This document shows positions 26,979 through 35,368 of a stretch of 49,725 bases of DNA, in pieces. Origin of the DNA: Pirellulales bacterium (GTDB lineage: Bacteria; Planctomycetota; Planctomycetia; Pirellulales; JAICIG01); the NCBI GenBank assembly GCA_025927475.1, contig JAICLL010000028.1, positions 1 through 49,725 on the forward strand, read 5' to 3'. Positions within the stretch are counted from its first letter, which is position 1; every line of letters begins with the position of its first letter. Both the position numbers and the translations under genes were made by a program. The notes beneath the pieces were generated by a model, which saw only the letters and a list, made by a program, of their open reading frames with translations, had not been told where the DNA came from and searched no databases.

Positions 26979-27184
26979 TTGGCCAGCCGCTTGAGGTAGA
27001 GTCGCTGAAAATCGGCCTCATTCAGATCTGGAAATTTTTCGCGCAATCCCTGGCGAAATAGCCGCTTAGACAGCTCCGAAAGCTCAAATGCCTTTGCCAA
27101 TCGCTGCTGCGGCGTCATCGCGCGCAGCACTTCCAGATATCGGCGATGGTTCGGCCGGGGTTTGGGGTCCTTAGTTTGCTCCAT
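26957..27184 (-). CDS. Small partner protein of the nucleotidyltransferase
   Basis: The 75-residue basic helical protein (MEQTKDPKPRPNHRRYLEVL, then MTPQQRLAKAFELSELSKRL, ending RLYLKRLAKCHNQNY) recurs next to nucleotidyltransferases of this type. The start is the ATG at 27184; a longer frame overlaps the maf gene and is rejected. It overlaps the nucleotidyltransferase start by 22 bp. A role as antitoxin, substrate or RNA-binding partner is possible. Confidence 0.65.
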   Translation of the reverse strand: MEQTKDPKPRPNHRRYLEVLRAMTPQQRLAKAFELSELSKRLFRQGLREKFPDLNEADFQRLYLKRLAKCHNQNY

Positions 27185-27213
27185 ACCGGTCACCTCGTTC
27201 CTGTCGCGGTATT

Positions 27214-27786
27214 TTATCGGTCGCGCAACATCGCGGCCAGCCTCTCCAGCGGCAAGCCGACGATGTTCGACTCGCTTCCCTCGACAATCTCCAGCCAGCC
27301 GAGCCGATCTTGATAGCCAAAGCCGCCGGCCTTGCCCAGCCACCGGCCGCTGGCCAGGTAATCGCCGATTTCAGCCGCGGATAGCCGGCGCATACGAAGC
27401 GTCGTTCGCTCGACCTCTACGCGCGGCAGCCCTTCGGGCAGCGGCCACAGGCACAACCCACTGTAAACGTATTGTTCCTGACCGCTCAGCAGCGAGAGCA
27501 TGTCGCTTGCCTGGGCTGCATCGCGTGGTTTGCCAAGAATCTGCCCGGTGCACTCCACCACGGTATCGCAGCCAAGCACCAGGCCGGAGGTCAGTCGCTG
27601 GGCGACATCGGCGGCCTTTTGCCGGGCGAGTCGCGCGACCAGTTCGGCGGCGGTCTCGCCCGCCCTGACAGCGTCCTCAGCGGCGTCGCTGGGCGGCACG
27701 ACGCGAAAATCGTAGCCCGCCTCGGCCAGCAGGTCGCGCCGCCGTGGTGAGCCGCTGGCCAGGATGAGTTGTCCAGCGGAATTCAT
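27214..27786 (-). CDS. maf: Maf-type nucleotide pyrophosphatase
   Basis: The 190-residue protein hydrolyses non-canonical or modified nucleoside triphosphates (a house-cleaning enzyme) and has been tied to septum control. Family markers are LASGSPRRRDLL at the N-terminus, LVLGCDTVVEC, and the C-terminal GGFGYQDRLGWL followed by SNIVGLPLERL. The length is normal. It lies 29 bp upstream of the two-gene nucleotidyltransferase module on the same strand. Confidence 0.93.
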   Translation of the reverse strand: MNSAGQLILASGSPRRRDLLAEAGYDFRVVPPSDAAEDAVRAGETAAELVARLARQKAADVAQRLTSGLVLGCDTVVECTGQILGKPRDAAQASDMLSLLSGQEQYVYSGLCLWPLPEGLPRVEVERTTLRMRRLSAAEIGDYLASGRWLGKAGGFGYQDRLGWLEIVEGSESNIVGLPLERLAAMLRDR

Positions 27787-27827
27787 TCCGTTACTCGGCC
27801 CACCCTACCATTCGCGCCCCGAAAGAT

Positions 27828-28742
27828 CTACAGCTCCTCGCGCACCCGCTCCAAGAGCTTCTTGGTGGCGCGAATGCCTTCCGGCTCGCTCAACTTGCCG
27901 CCTTCGTATTCGATGCCCACGTAGCCGTGATAGCCGGCGTCGAGCACAATCTGCATCATCTTGCGATAGTCGGTGTGCGTCTCGTTGCCCTGGGCGTCGA
28001 AATCGTGCGATTTGGCGCTGACCGCCTTGGCGTAGGGCATCATTTCTTTGACGCCCAAATAGCGATCGTAGTCCTGAAAATTGCCAAAGTCGGGCAAGGT
28101 GCCGCACCACTTGTTGTCCGCCTTCTTGATGACCGCCGTCAACCATTTGCCGTTGCTCGACAACCCGCCGTGGTTCTCGACAATCACGCCGATCTCGTGC
28201 TTCTCGCCAAACTCGCTCAACTGCCGCAAGCCGTCGGCCGCCCGGTCGAGCTGCTCTTCGTAGCTGCCCGTGCTGCGGGCGTTGACGCGAATCGAGTGGC
28301 AACCCAAAAACTTGGCCGCCTCGACCCATTTGTAATGATTCTCAACCGCCTTCCGCCGCTTGGCTTCGTCGGCGTCGCCCAGGTGGCCTTCGTTGTCAAT
28401 CATGATCAGCACGCTGGTCACGCCCAGGTCGTGGGCGCGGTTTTTCATTTCCGTCAGGTAGTTTTTGTCATTGGCCTTGTCGGCGAAGAACTGATTGACG
28501 TATTCGACCGCGTCGATGCCGTAGTCTTGCTTGGCCACTTTGATGAAATCGAGGTGGTCGAGCTTTTTGCCGAACAGCTCACGGTGCAGCGACCATTCGG
28601 CGACCGAGATTTTGAAGAGCGGCTTTTTGTCAGCGGTGTCGGCGGCGTGAGCGGCGCGGGTCAACAGTCCGCCCGCGGCGAGGCCGGCGGTCAGTTGGGC
28701 GGAGGTTTTCAAAAACTGGCGGCGGTCGGAGGCGCGTGTCAT
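27828..28742 (-). CDS. Tat-exported sugar phosphate isomerase/epimerase-like TIM-barrel protein
   Basis: The 304-residue protein belongs to the xylose isomerase-like TIM-barrel family (AP endonuclease 2 fold). A Tat signal ([20 protein letters not shown], ending AAHA) directs it out of the cytoplasm. Acidic and His metal-ligand candidates are visible in [16 protein letters not shown] and VSAKSHDFD. Planctomycetes encode many exported members, presumably acting on sugars, but the substrate is unknown. The start [10 protein letters not shown] is set by the Tat motif; upstream in-frame codons lack similarity. It is divergent from the ExbB operon. Confidence 0.87.
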   Translation of the reverse strand: MTRASDRRQFLKTSAQLTAGLAAGGLLTRAAHAADTADKKPLFKISVAEWSLHRELFGKKLDHLDFIKVAKQDYGIDAVEYVNQFFADKANDKNYLTEMKNRAHDLGVTSVLIMIDNEGHLGDADEAKRRKAVENHYKWVEAAKFLGCHSIRVNARSTGSYEEQLDRAADGLRQLSEFGEKHEIGVIVENHGGLSSNGKWLTAVIKKADNKWCGTLPDFGNFQDYDRYLGVKEMMPYAKAVSAKSHDFDAQGNETHTDYRKMMQIVLDAGYHGYVGIEYEGGKLSEPEGIRATKKLLERVREEL

Positions 28743-28827
28743 GGGTGTCTTCTGAGGTCGTGAATTTGCGGTGGCCTGGCAAGCTGGAGTATGCATGCCC
28801 CTGGCGCCATTGGCAAGGGCACGCTGC

Positions 28828-28856
28828 TTGACACTCATTTTTGACGGGTTTAGGAT
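28828..28856 (+). promoter_or_regulatory. Near-consensus sigma70 promoter of the ExbB/ExbD operon
   Basis: A perfect -35 TTGACA (28828-28833) is followed by a 17-bp spacer and -10 TAGGAT (28851-28856, matching TATAAT at four of six). Transcription would begin near 28863 and give an untranslated leader of about 150 bases before 29013. This is the best promoter match I found in the window. Confidence 0.6.
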
Positions 28857-29012
28857 GCAGTGTCGCCCGCCGATTGAGGTTCGCTCGTCGCAGGTCAGTC
28901 GTTTCCCCCTGACGAACGTTCAGGTCGGAATCGCTGGTAGGCCAAAAGCGAACGGCAAGCGGGCTGCGCTGAGATTTGGCCATCCCATCGACTTGCTCTT
29001 ACGGAACCGCCC

Positions 29013-29921
29013 GTGAGTTCGGTAGCCCGACCCACTAGAGCTGGGGCACGCGCGCCGCAGACCTTGCCCACCTTGCAGGTGTCTGCCTACGAGCGCGTGG
29101 CCAGCATGATGCTGTCGCTGCTGATTTTGATCGGCGTGGTGGTGTTTTGCCTGTTCATGGCGTGGCTGGGCACGCACGTGTTCTTTCCGCCAATGACGCC
29201 GGTGCCAATACACTACGAGCAGGTGGGGGGCGGCGTGCCCGACGGAGTGGTGGGCGAGAGCATGCAGCTCGATTCACCCAATCCGCAAGACATTGCCAAA
29301 GAGAGCGACCTGGACGAGCCGGAGTTGCAAGAGACGCTGACCAGCGTGCTCGAAGCGGTGGCGATCCAGCAGATCGACTTGGACGATCCGAGCCTGACCG
29401 AACAAGACAACGACAAGAGCGGCGGCACGCGGCAGACCGGCGACGGCAAAGTGCCCGGCTATGGTCTGGGCGGCGAGGGGCGGCCTGGCATTCCGCCGCA
29501 CATGCGGTGGGAGATCAACTTTGGCGACGGCAACACGCTGGAGACCTATGCCCGGCAGCTCGATTTTTTTCAGATCGAGCTGGGCGTGATCGGCATCGGC
29601 CAGACGACGTATGCTAAAAACCTCTCGCGCCCGCGGCCCGAGGTGTACACCAAAGCCAGCAAAGAAGAGAAGCGGTTGTGGATGAACTGGAAACGCGGCA
29701 GACTGAAGGAAGCCGACCGCGACCTGGCGGCCAAAGCGGGCCTGCCCACCAACGGCCGGCTGATTTTGCAGTTTTATCCGGACGAGACGGAGCAACGGTT
29801 ACTGCACGCCGAGCATATCTACAAAGACCGCGATGCCTCGACCATTCGCAAGACTCGCTTCGGCGTCCGGCAAGTTGGCTCAGGCTATGAGTTTTACGTA
29901 ATCGAACAGACTTATCTGTAG
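29013..29921 (+). CDS. Membrane-anchored protein preceding ExbB
   Basis: The 302-residue protein has one strong membrane segment (about residues 32-53, MMLSLLILIGVVVFCLFMAW) after a basic N-terminus, so most of it is periplasmic. A Gly/Asp-rich linker (GGTRQTGDGKVPGYGLGGEG) precedes a folded C-terminal domain of about 150 residues ending SGYEFYVIEQTYL. One N-terminal anchor plus a periplasmic domain next to ExbB/ExbD recalls TonB or TolA, but I see no TonB box or TonB-fold motif. It is the first gene of a seven-gene operon, 4 bp before the exbB start. Confidence 0.7.
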   Translation: MSSVARPTRAGARAPQTLPTLQVSAYERVASMMLSLLILIGVVVFCLFMAWLGTHVFFPPMTPVPIHYEQVGGGVPDGVVGESMQLDSPNPQDIAKESDLDEPELQETLTSVLEAVAIQQIDLDDPSLTEQDNDKSGGTRQTGDGKVPGYGLGGEGRPGIPPHMRWEINFGDGNTLETYARQLDFFQIELGVIGIGQTTYAKNLSRPRPEVYTKASKEEKRLWMNWKRGRLKEADRDLAAKAGLPTNGRLILQFYPDETEQRLLHAEHIYKDRDASTIRKTRFGVRQVGSGYEFYVIEQTYL

Positions 29922-29925
29922 GCAT

Positions 29926-30579
29926 ATGGCAGACCTCACGGAATTTGCGGGCAACACAATTTACGGCTTCCAAGCATTCGACGCGCTGTGGGGGGCGTTT
30001 TGCATCATTGTGGTCTGGCGGCGGTTGGCCCAGATCCGCTTCAAGAACGAAGACTTGCAGAATGAGTTTCTCGATCAGCTCAACGAGCGGGTCGAGGTGG
30101 GCGATTTCGACGCCGCCGCCGAGCTGTGTCAGGACGACCCGCGTGTGGTGCCGCAGTTGGCCTTGCTGGCCATCAACAATCGAGATCTGGGCTACGGCAA
30201 GGTCAAACAGCTTGTCGCCGACCGCTTTCAGCGCGACATCATGGCCGAGATGGAATACCGCATCACCTGGGTGGTGACGATGATCAAAAGCGCGCCGATG
30301 CTCGGGCTACTGGGCACGGTGCTGGGCATGATGGCGGCCTTCGGCAAGCTGGCCGGTTCGCAAAAAGTCGACGCCACGAACCTGGCCGGCGATATCTCGC
30401 TGGCCCTGGTCACCACGTTCGTGGGCTTGACCATCGCCATTCCCTTGAGCCTGGTGCTGGCCAGCGTGCAGATTCGCACTCGCAAGATGGAAGACCTGGT
30501 CGGCGACGGCCTGGCCCGCTTCATGGAGGTCTTTAAGGCCACCCTCGACCAGTCCGAGCAACACGCCGGCGTACGATAA
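29926..30579 (+). CDS. exbB: MotA/TolQ/ExbB proton channel protein
   Basis: The 217-residue inner-membrane protein forms the proton channel with ExbD-type partners and turns the proton motive force into mechanical work. An N-terminal membrane segment (about 18-35) is followed by a cytoplasmic domain of about 100 residues. The conserved C-terminal membrane pair includes SAPMLGLLGTVLGMMAAF and ISLALVTTFVGLTIAIPLSLV, where conserved polar residues line the pore. The gene starts 4 bp after the upstream gene and is followed 17 bp later by exbD with a clear GGAGG site. Confidence 0.93.
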   Translation: MADLTEFAGNTIYGFQAFDALWGAFCIIVVWRRLAQIRFKNEDLQNEFLDQLNERVEVGDFDAAAELCQDDPRVVPQLALLAINNRDLGYGKVKQLVADRFQRDIMAEMEYRITWVVTMIKSAPMLGLLGTVLGMMAAFGKLAGSQKVDATNLAGDISLALVTTFVGLTIAIPLSLVLASVQIRTRKMEDLVGDGLARFMEVFKATLDQSEQHAGVR

Positions 30580-30596
30580 CCGGAGGCGGCTGGATC

Positions 30597-31094
30597 ATGC
30601 ACGAAGAGTTCGATGCCCATTTCAATCCGCACGCCGAGCCGGACGAGCCGCCCATTAAACGGCGACAACGGCCGCTGGAAGACACCGAAATGGACATTAC
30701 GCCCATGATCGATTGCACCTTTCTGCTGTTGATTTTCTTCACGGTGACTTCGACGCCCGATGCGCAAACCGCCCTGAATCTGGCGCCGGCCAAATATGGC
30801 GTGGGCATCAGCATTCAAGATTCGTTAATCATTTCGCTGGCCGATGCGGGCGAGAACACGCCGGCGGAGGTCTATTTGGCCGACGGCAAAGTGGGCGATC
30901 CCCTGCCAGGCACGGCCGAAGAGCAAGACGCCCAGATCAAGCAGGCGGTGGAAGAAGCGTTGGCTACCGGCAAGACCAGCGTGATTCTCAAAGCGGAGCG
31001 TGGCGTCTTGCACCGCGATGTCTCACGCGTGGCCGCAGCGGCCGGATCGCTCGAAGGCGTGAGTCTGAATTTGGCAGTATTGGAAGCGAAGTGA
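30597..31094 (+). CDS. exbD: ExbD/TolR family biopolymer transport protein
   Basis: The 165-residue protein has a cytoplasmic N-terminus, one membrane segment (MDITPMIDCTFLLLIFFTVT) with the conserved pore aspartate D in PMIDCTF, and a periplasmic domain ending EGVSLNLAVLEAK. It partners with the ExbB encoded 17 bp upstream. GGAGG at 30583 sets the start. The 80-bp gap to the next gene is filled by AT-rich repeat copy 3. Confidence 0.9.
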   Translation: MHEEFDAHFNPHAEPDEPPIKRRQRPLEDTEMDITPMIDCTFLLLIFFTVTSTPDAQTALNLAPAKYGVGISIQDSLIISLADAGENTPAEVYLADGKVGDPLPGTAEEQDAQIKQAVEEALATGKTSVILKAERGVLHRDVSRVAAAAGSLEGVSLNLAVLEAK

Positions 31095-31097
31095 GGC

Positions 31098-31172
31098 GAT
31101 TTTGGGTTTTGAATTTTCGATTTTGGATTGCTGCCTCCAAAATCCAAAGTCCAAAGCCCAAAGTCGAAAATC
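31098..31172. repeat. AT-rich inverted repeat, copy 3
   Basis: A left tract (GATTTTGGGTTTTGAATTTTC) pairs with right words (AAAATCCAAAGTCC...AAAGTCGAAAATC). It lies within the operon between the two ExbD genes, immediately after the stop codon of the first and 3 bp before the ATG of the second. It is the only sizeable gap in the operon and could lower expression of downstream genes. Confidence 0.75.
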
Positions 31173-31175
31173 TCC

Positions 31176-31853
31176 ATGACGGTACGATTCAATTGTGCTC
31201 AATGCGGCAAGCGGCTTAAGGCGCCCACCGATTACGCGGGGCGGCAGGTGCAGTGTACCGGCTGCGGCGCGGTGCAAACCGTGCCGCCGCCCGACGAAAT
31301 CGTGCCCGAGGCGTTGCACGCGGCCACGGCCACGGCCCATGCCGGCGAAGACCCACCGCGGATCGAGTCGGCGGCGGGCGAGGGAGAAGAGTTCACGCTC
31401 AGTCGCAAAAGCGAAGTTTCGCAAGACGACGGGCTGGACATGACGCCGATGGTCGACGTCACGTTCTTGCTGTTGATTTTTTTCATGGTTACGGCGGCGT
31501 TCGCGCTTCAGAAGTCGATTCATATTCCCACGCCCGATCCCACCGACAGCGCCACCCAAAGCCGCACCATCGAAGAGATCGAGCAGGACGACGACAACAT
31601 CATTGTGCGGATCGACAAAGACAGCTCGATCTGGGTGAACGATTCGGAGGCCATGAGCGAGCAAGACTTGCTGGCCAAGCTCAAGGACGCCCGCTCGGGC
31701 GGCTCCGATGCCGATTCATCGGGACCCAGCAAGATGATGGTGTTGGCCAGCGGCGAGGCGCGGCATGAAAAGGTGGTGATGGCGCTCGACGCGGGCACCG
31801 CCGCCGGCATCGACGACGTGCGCCTGGCCACCGGCGACGAGGAAGATTTTTAA
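31176..31853 (+). CDS. ExbD/TolR protein with N-terminal zinc ribbon
   Basis: The 225-residue second ExbD differs from the first by an N-terminal zinc-ribbon-like domain: CAQCGKRLKAPTDYAGRQVQ then CTGCG, so C-x2-C and C-x2-C pairs. An acidic linker leads to the membrane segment DMTPMVDVTFLLLIFFMVT with the conserved pore aspartate, and then a periplasmic domain rich in acidic residues (EEIEQDDDNIIVRIDKDSS). Its ATG is 3 bp after repeat copy 3. A cytoplasmic zinc ribbon could sense or recruit another factor; the role is not known. Confidence 0.88.
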   Translation: MTVRFNCAQCGKRLKAPTDYAGRQVQCTGCGAVQTVPPPDEIVPEALHAATATAHAGEDPPRIESAAGEGEEFTLSRKSEVSQDDGLDMTPMVDVTFLLLIFFMVTAAFALQKSIHIPTPDPTDSATQSRTIEEIEQDDDNIIVRIDKDSSIWVNDSEAMSEQDLLAKLKDARSGGSDADSSGPSKMMVLASGEARHEKVVMALDAGTAAGIDDVRLATGDEEDF

Positions 31854-31873
31854 GCGGAGTATGAGGCCCTGGA

Positions 31874-34800
31874 ATGACCAACGAGGAAATCCTGTCGATC
31901 ATCGACGCCAGCAACCTGGTTTCCGACCAGGTGCTCGGCGAGCTGCGCGATCGGCTCGACAAGGCAAAGCAGCCAGTCGATTTGAAGCTGGCGGTGAAGT
32001 GGCTCGTGCAGAAAGAGCACGTCACTTCCGAGCAGGGAAAGCGATTGCTTTCCAGGGCAGGAGGCACGGCGGCGGGGCCGGCCCCAGCGGCCCCTAAGAA
32101 GCCAGTACCAGCGCCCGACGACGATGATTTGGAACTGATCGACGAACCGGCGGTTGAGGCCGACGTGGTCGATGAGGGTTTGGAACTTTTCCCGCTGGGG
32201 GAATCGGCGGAAACGGGCCCGGCGCCCGCCGCCAAACCGGCCGCCGGCAAAGCCGAGAAGCGCTGGGCCGGCACCCCGCGCTCGGCCGAACCGAAACGCG
32301 GCGATGCCGCCCGTTCGCCGGCCCGCGCCGCGGGGCGCCGTCAGGCAGCCGCCCCCGACGACATGGGCGGGCTGTTCGCCGAACCGGTCGGCGGAGCGAC
32401 GACCGGCGGCGCCGACCTGATCGGCGCGGCGGCCTATGGAGATGCCGGATTTGCCCAAGCGGCCGAAGAGCCTCACGGCAAAAACAAGCCCAAGGTCAAG
32501 GGCAACGTTTGGGATTCGCCCTTGCTGCTCACGGTCGGCGGATCGTTGCTCGCGCTGCTGATTCTGGGCGGCGTGCTCTGGTGGCGGCTGGGACGGCTGA
32601 CCGGCGACGAGGCCTTCCGCCAGGCCGAGTCGTGTTATAAGTCGGGGTCGTACACGCAGGCCGTCGCGCAGTTTGACAAGTATCTCAAAGAGTTTCCGGA
32701 ACATTCCGAGGTGAGCGTGGCCCGCGTCGATCGCGGCATGGCGCAGATGCGCCAGGCGGTCGAAGGCGCCCGCGATTGGACCAAAACGCTGACGACCGCC
32801 CAAGGCTTGCTGGACGAAATCAAATCGGAAACGGCCTTTGGCGAAGCCCGTCCCGAACTGGCCGCCTTGTTGCCGCAGATCGCCGAAGGTCTGGCCAAAC
32901 AGGCTCACGACAAGCCCGACATGAACGTGGTCGAGCGAGCCGAAGACGCGCTCAAGCTGGTCGATAAATACGTCTCGAAATCTCAGCGGCCCACGCAGAA
33001 ACTGGCAGACGTGCAGGCTTCGCTCCAGTTCACGCGGCACGTGCTGGGGCGCGATGCGGCTCTGGAGAAAGCGGTGGCGGGCATCAAGCAGGCCATCGAT
33101 GAAGGCTCGCCCCAGGCCGCCTATGTGCTGCGCCGAGAGCTGGTGAAATCATATCCCGAATTGGCGGGCAACGAGACGCTCCGCGAAGCGGTGCTGTCGC
33201 TCTCCAAGGCCGAGCAGTCGGCGGTCGAATATGTGCCGCAGCCGCGTGCCGCTGAGCCGGCCGACGTGCAATCGCCTTTTGAGGCCGAATTGGTCATGGC
33301 GGTGCGCCGCGGAGTCAAGGCGCCAGGAGTCGCGGGGCGCGCTGCCCATGTCCTGGCCGGAGGCGCCGTCTACGGCGTCGATGCCGAAAGTGGCGAGGCG
33401 CTCTGGCGGCGATTCGTCGGCTTCGATACCAACTATGTGCCCCGCCCGCTTTCGGCCGATCCTGCCTCCGACGTGCTCGTGACCGATTCGGTGAGGCACG
33501 AGGTGTTGCGCGTCGAAGGCCAGTCGGGCAAGCTCCGCTGGCGGCACGTCGTCGGCGAACCGTTCGACTCGCATCCCGTGCTGGCGCGAAACCACGCCTG
33601 GATCGCCACCCGGACCGGGCGGCTGTTGATGATCGACCTGGAGTCGGGTGAATCGCCCGGCTTCATCAAGTTGCCGCAACCGGCACGGGTAGGTCCCGCC
33701 TTTGATTCACGCGGACAGGTGTGTTTTCAATTGGCCGAAAACTCGAACCTGTATTCGCTGAATACGCAGACCAACCAGTGCCAGGAAGTGCTCTACCTGG
33801 GCCACGATCCCGAAAGCATCCATGTGCCGCCGCTGGTGATCAGCCCCTATGTGTTCATTGCCAAAGACAACGGAACCAGCGACTCGCTGCTATTGGTTCT
33901 TTCGTCCGACGACCGCGGCACTTCGCTCAAACAGGCTCAGGAACCGCTCTCGCTGGCTGGGCACGTGTTCGCCCCGCTACAAGTGGCCGGGCGCACGCTG
34001 GTGGTCGCCACCGACCGCGGCGCCATTTACACCTACGAAATTAATCCGCCCGACTCGGGCAAACCGCTCACGCTTGTCGCCGACAAGCCCGCCGAGACAC
34101 GCGCGCCGCTGATTCGCTATCCGCTGCTGCGCGACGCCGAGCTCTGGGTGGCCGGCTACGGATTGACGAAGTACGACATTCAATCGTCGCGCGGGCGATT
34201 GGAACCCAAGTGGGTCAAGGATGAAACCGACGCGATGCTCGAACCGCCGACGGTGGCAGGCGGCGTGGTAATCTGCGCCCGGCGACGCGGCAGCGAGCCA
34301 GAAGTGCGGGTACGCGCCGCCAACGGCAAAGATGGCACGCCCTATTGGGAAGCCGAGCTCGCCGCGCCTGCCGCCGGAACGCCGGTGTCTGACGCCGCTT
34401 CGGGGCGGCTGATGTGGTTCAACCGCCTTGGAGCGTTGTTCAAGGCGCCGCAAGACCGGCTGGCGGGCCGCGTCATCGAGAATTCGCCGCTCTTGCCCGA
34501 CGATCCCGGTCCAGACCTGTCGGGCGACGCCAGCGCGGCGTCTTTAAGCGGCGATCGTCTGGCGTTGTCGTCGCGCGGCGGAATTCGGGCCTTGGTCGCT
34601 GATGCAGCATCGTCTCAAGCCGCGCATTGGATCAATCTGCCCGATCCGCTGGCCGCACCCGTGATTCGCTTCCAAGACGGTTTGCTGGCGCCGGGCGAGC
34701 TTGGTCAAATTTTTGTGCTCGACGCCGCCACGGGCGAGAGCCTGATCGATCCGTTTCAGCCCAAGCTCGACGCGGAGGGCGGCTATCAATGGACCACGCC

Positions 34801-35368
34801 CGTCGCCTTCGGCGAGAACGAAGTGCTCATCGCCGACGGCCGCAAGACGCTTTATCGTCTGGGCATTTCCGACAAGCCGCAACGGCATTTGGTGGCCTTG
34901 GCTCAGGCGGATCTGCCCGGCCGCGTCGCCAATCCGCTCGCCTTGTTGTCAAAGACGGTGTACGCGGTCGGCAGCGACAATGAGTTGAAAGCCTTCGGGC
35001 TGCCGAATCTGACGCCGGGTAAGGCCTGGCCGCTGGGCGCGGGATTGGCTTGGGGGCCGTTTGCCGCCGGCTCGTGCATGCTCGCCGCCACGCTCGATGG
35101 AAAGTTGCTTTGCATCGACGATGACCAACACGAAGTATGGAAAACGTCGTGGAGTCACGGCGCGCTGGCGGGTGAGCCGCTGTTGGACGGAGACGCGTAT
35201 TTCCTTGGTTCGCAAGCGGGCGGCGTTTATCGCCTCTCGGCCAAGACCGGCAAAGAGTTGGGCATGATCGACGTGGGCGAGCCAATCGCGGCCGGACCTA
35301 CGGCACTGGGCGAGCGCCTGCTGCTGGCCGGGTATGGCGGGACATTGATGGTGGTGGCACGCCCATGA
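31874..35368 (+). CDS. Membrane-anchored PQQ/BamB-like beta-propeller protein
   Basis: The 1164-residue protein has a small N-terminal helical domain (residues 1-60, ending VTSEQGKRLL) resembling the module at the start of planctomycete Ser/Thr kinases, a Pro/Ala-rich linker, a membrane span (about 217-237, LLLTVGGSLLALLILGGVL), a TPR-like region (AFRQAESCYKSGSYTQAVAQ) and a large C-terminal beta-propeller of PQQ/WD-like repeats (for example VYGVDAESGEALWRRFVG, LLCIDDDQHEVW). It sits directly after the ExbD genes and overlaps the solute-binding protein gene by 4 bp, so all are co-expressed. It may link the motor to the cargo-binding proteins. Confidence 0.82.
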   Translation: MTNEEILSIIDASNLVSDQVLGELRDRLDKAKQPVDLKLAVKWLVQKEHVTSEQGKRLLSRAGGTAAGPAPAAPKKPVPAPDDDDLELIDEPAVEADVVDEGLELFPLGESAETGPAPAAKPAAGKAEKRWAGTPRSAEPKRGDAARSPARAAGRRQAAAPDDMGGLFAEPVGGATTGGADLIGAAAYGDAGFAQAAEEPHGKNKPKVKGNVWDSPLLLTVGGSLLALLILGGVLWWRLGRLTGDEAFRQAESCYKSGSYTQAVAQFDKYLKEFPEHSEVSVARVDRGMAQMRQAVEGARDWTKTLTTAQGLLDEIKSETAFGEARPELAALLPQIAEGLAKQAHDKPDMNVVERAEDALKLVDKYVSKSQRPTQKLADVQASLQFTRHVLGRDAALEKAVAGIKQAIDEGSPQAAYVLRRELVKSYPELAGNETLREAVLSLSKAEQSAVEYVPQPRAAEPADVQSPFEAELVMAVRRGVKAPGVAGRAAHVLAGGAVYGVDAESGEALWRRFVGFDTNYVPRPLSADPASDVLVTDSVRHEVLRVEGQSGKLRWRHVVGEPFDSHPVLARNHAWIATRTGRLLMIDLESGESPGFIKLPQPARVGPAFDSRGQVCFQLAENSNLYSLNTQTNQCQEVLYLGHDPESIHVPPLVISPYVFIAKDNGTSDSLLLVLSSDDRGTSLKQAQEPLSLAGHVFAPLQVAGRTLVVATDRGAIYTYEINPPDSGKPLTLVADKPAETRAPLIRYPLLRDAELWVAGYGLTKYDIQSSRGRLEPKWVKDETDAMLEPPTVAGGVVICARRRGSEPEVRVRAANGKDGTPYWEAELAAPAAGTPVSDAASGRLMWFNRLGALFKAPQDRLAGRVIENSPLLPDDPGPDLSGDASAASLSGDRLALSSRGGIRALVADAASSQAAHWINLPDPLAAPVIRFQDGLLAPGELGQIFVLDAATGESLIDPFQPKLDAEGGYQWTTPVAFGENEVLIADGRKTLYRLGISDKPQRHLVALAQADLPGRVANPLALLSKTVYAVGSDNELKAFGLPNLTPGKAWPLGAGLAWGPFAAGSCMLAATLDGKLLCIDDDQHEVWKTSWSHGALAGEPLLDGDAYFLGSQAGGVYRLSAKTGKELGMIDVGEPIAAGPTALGERLLLAGYGGTLMVVARP

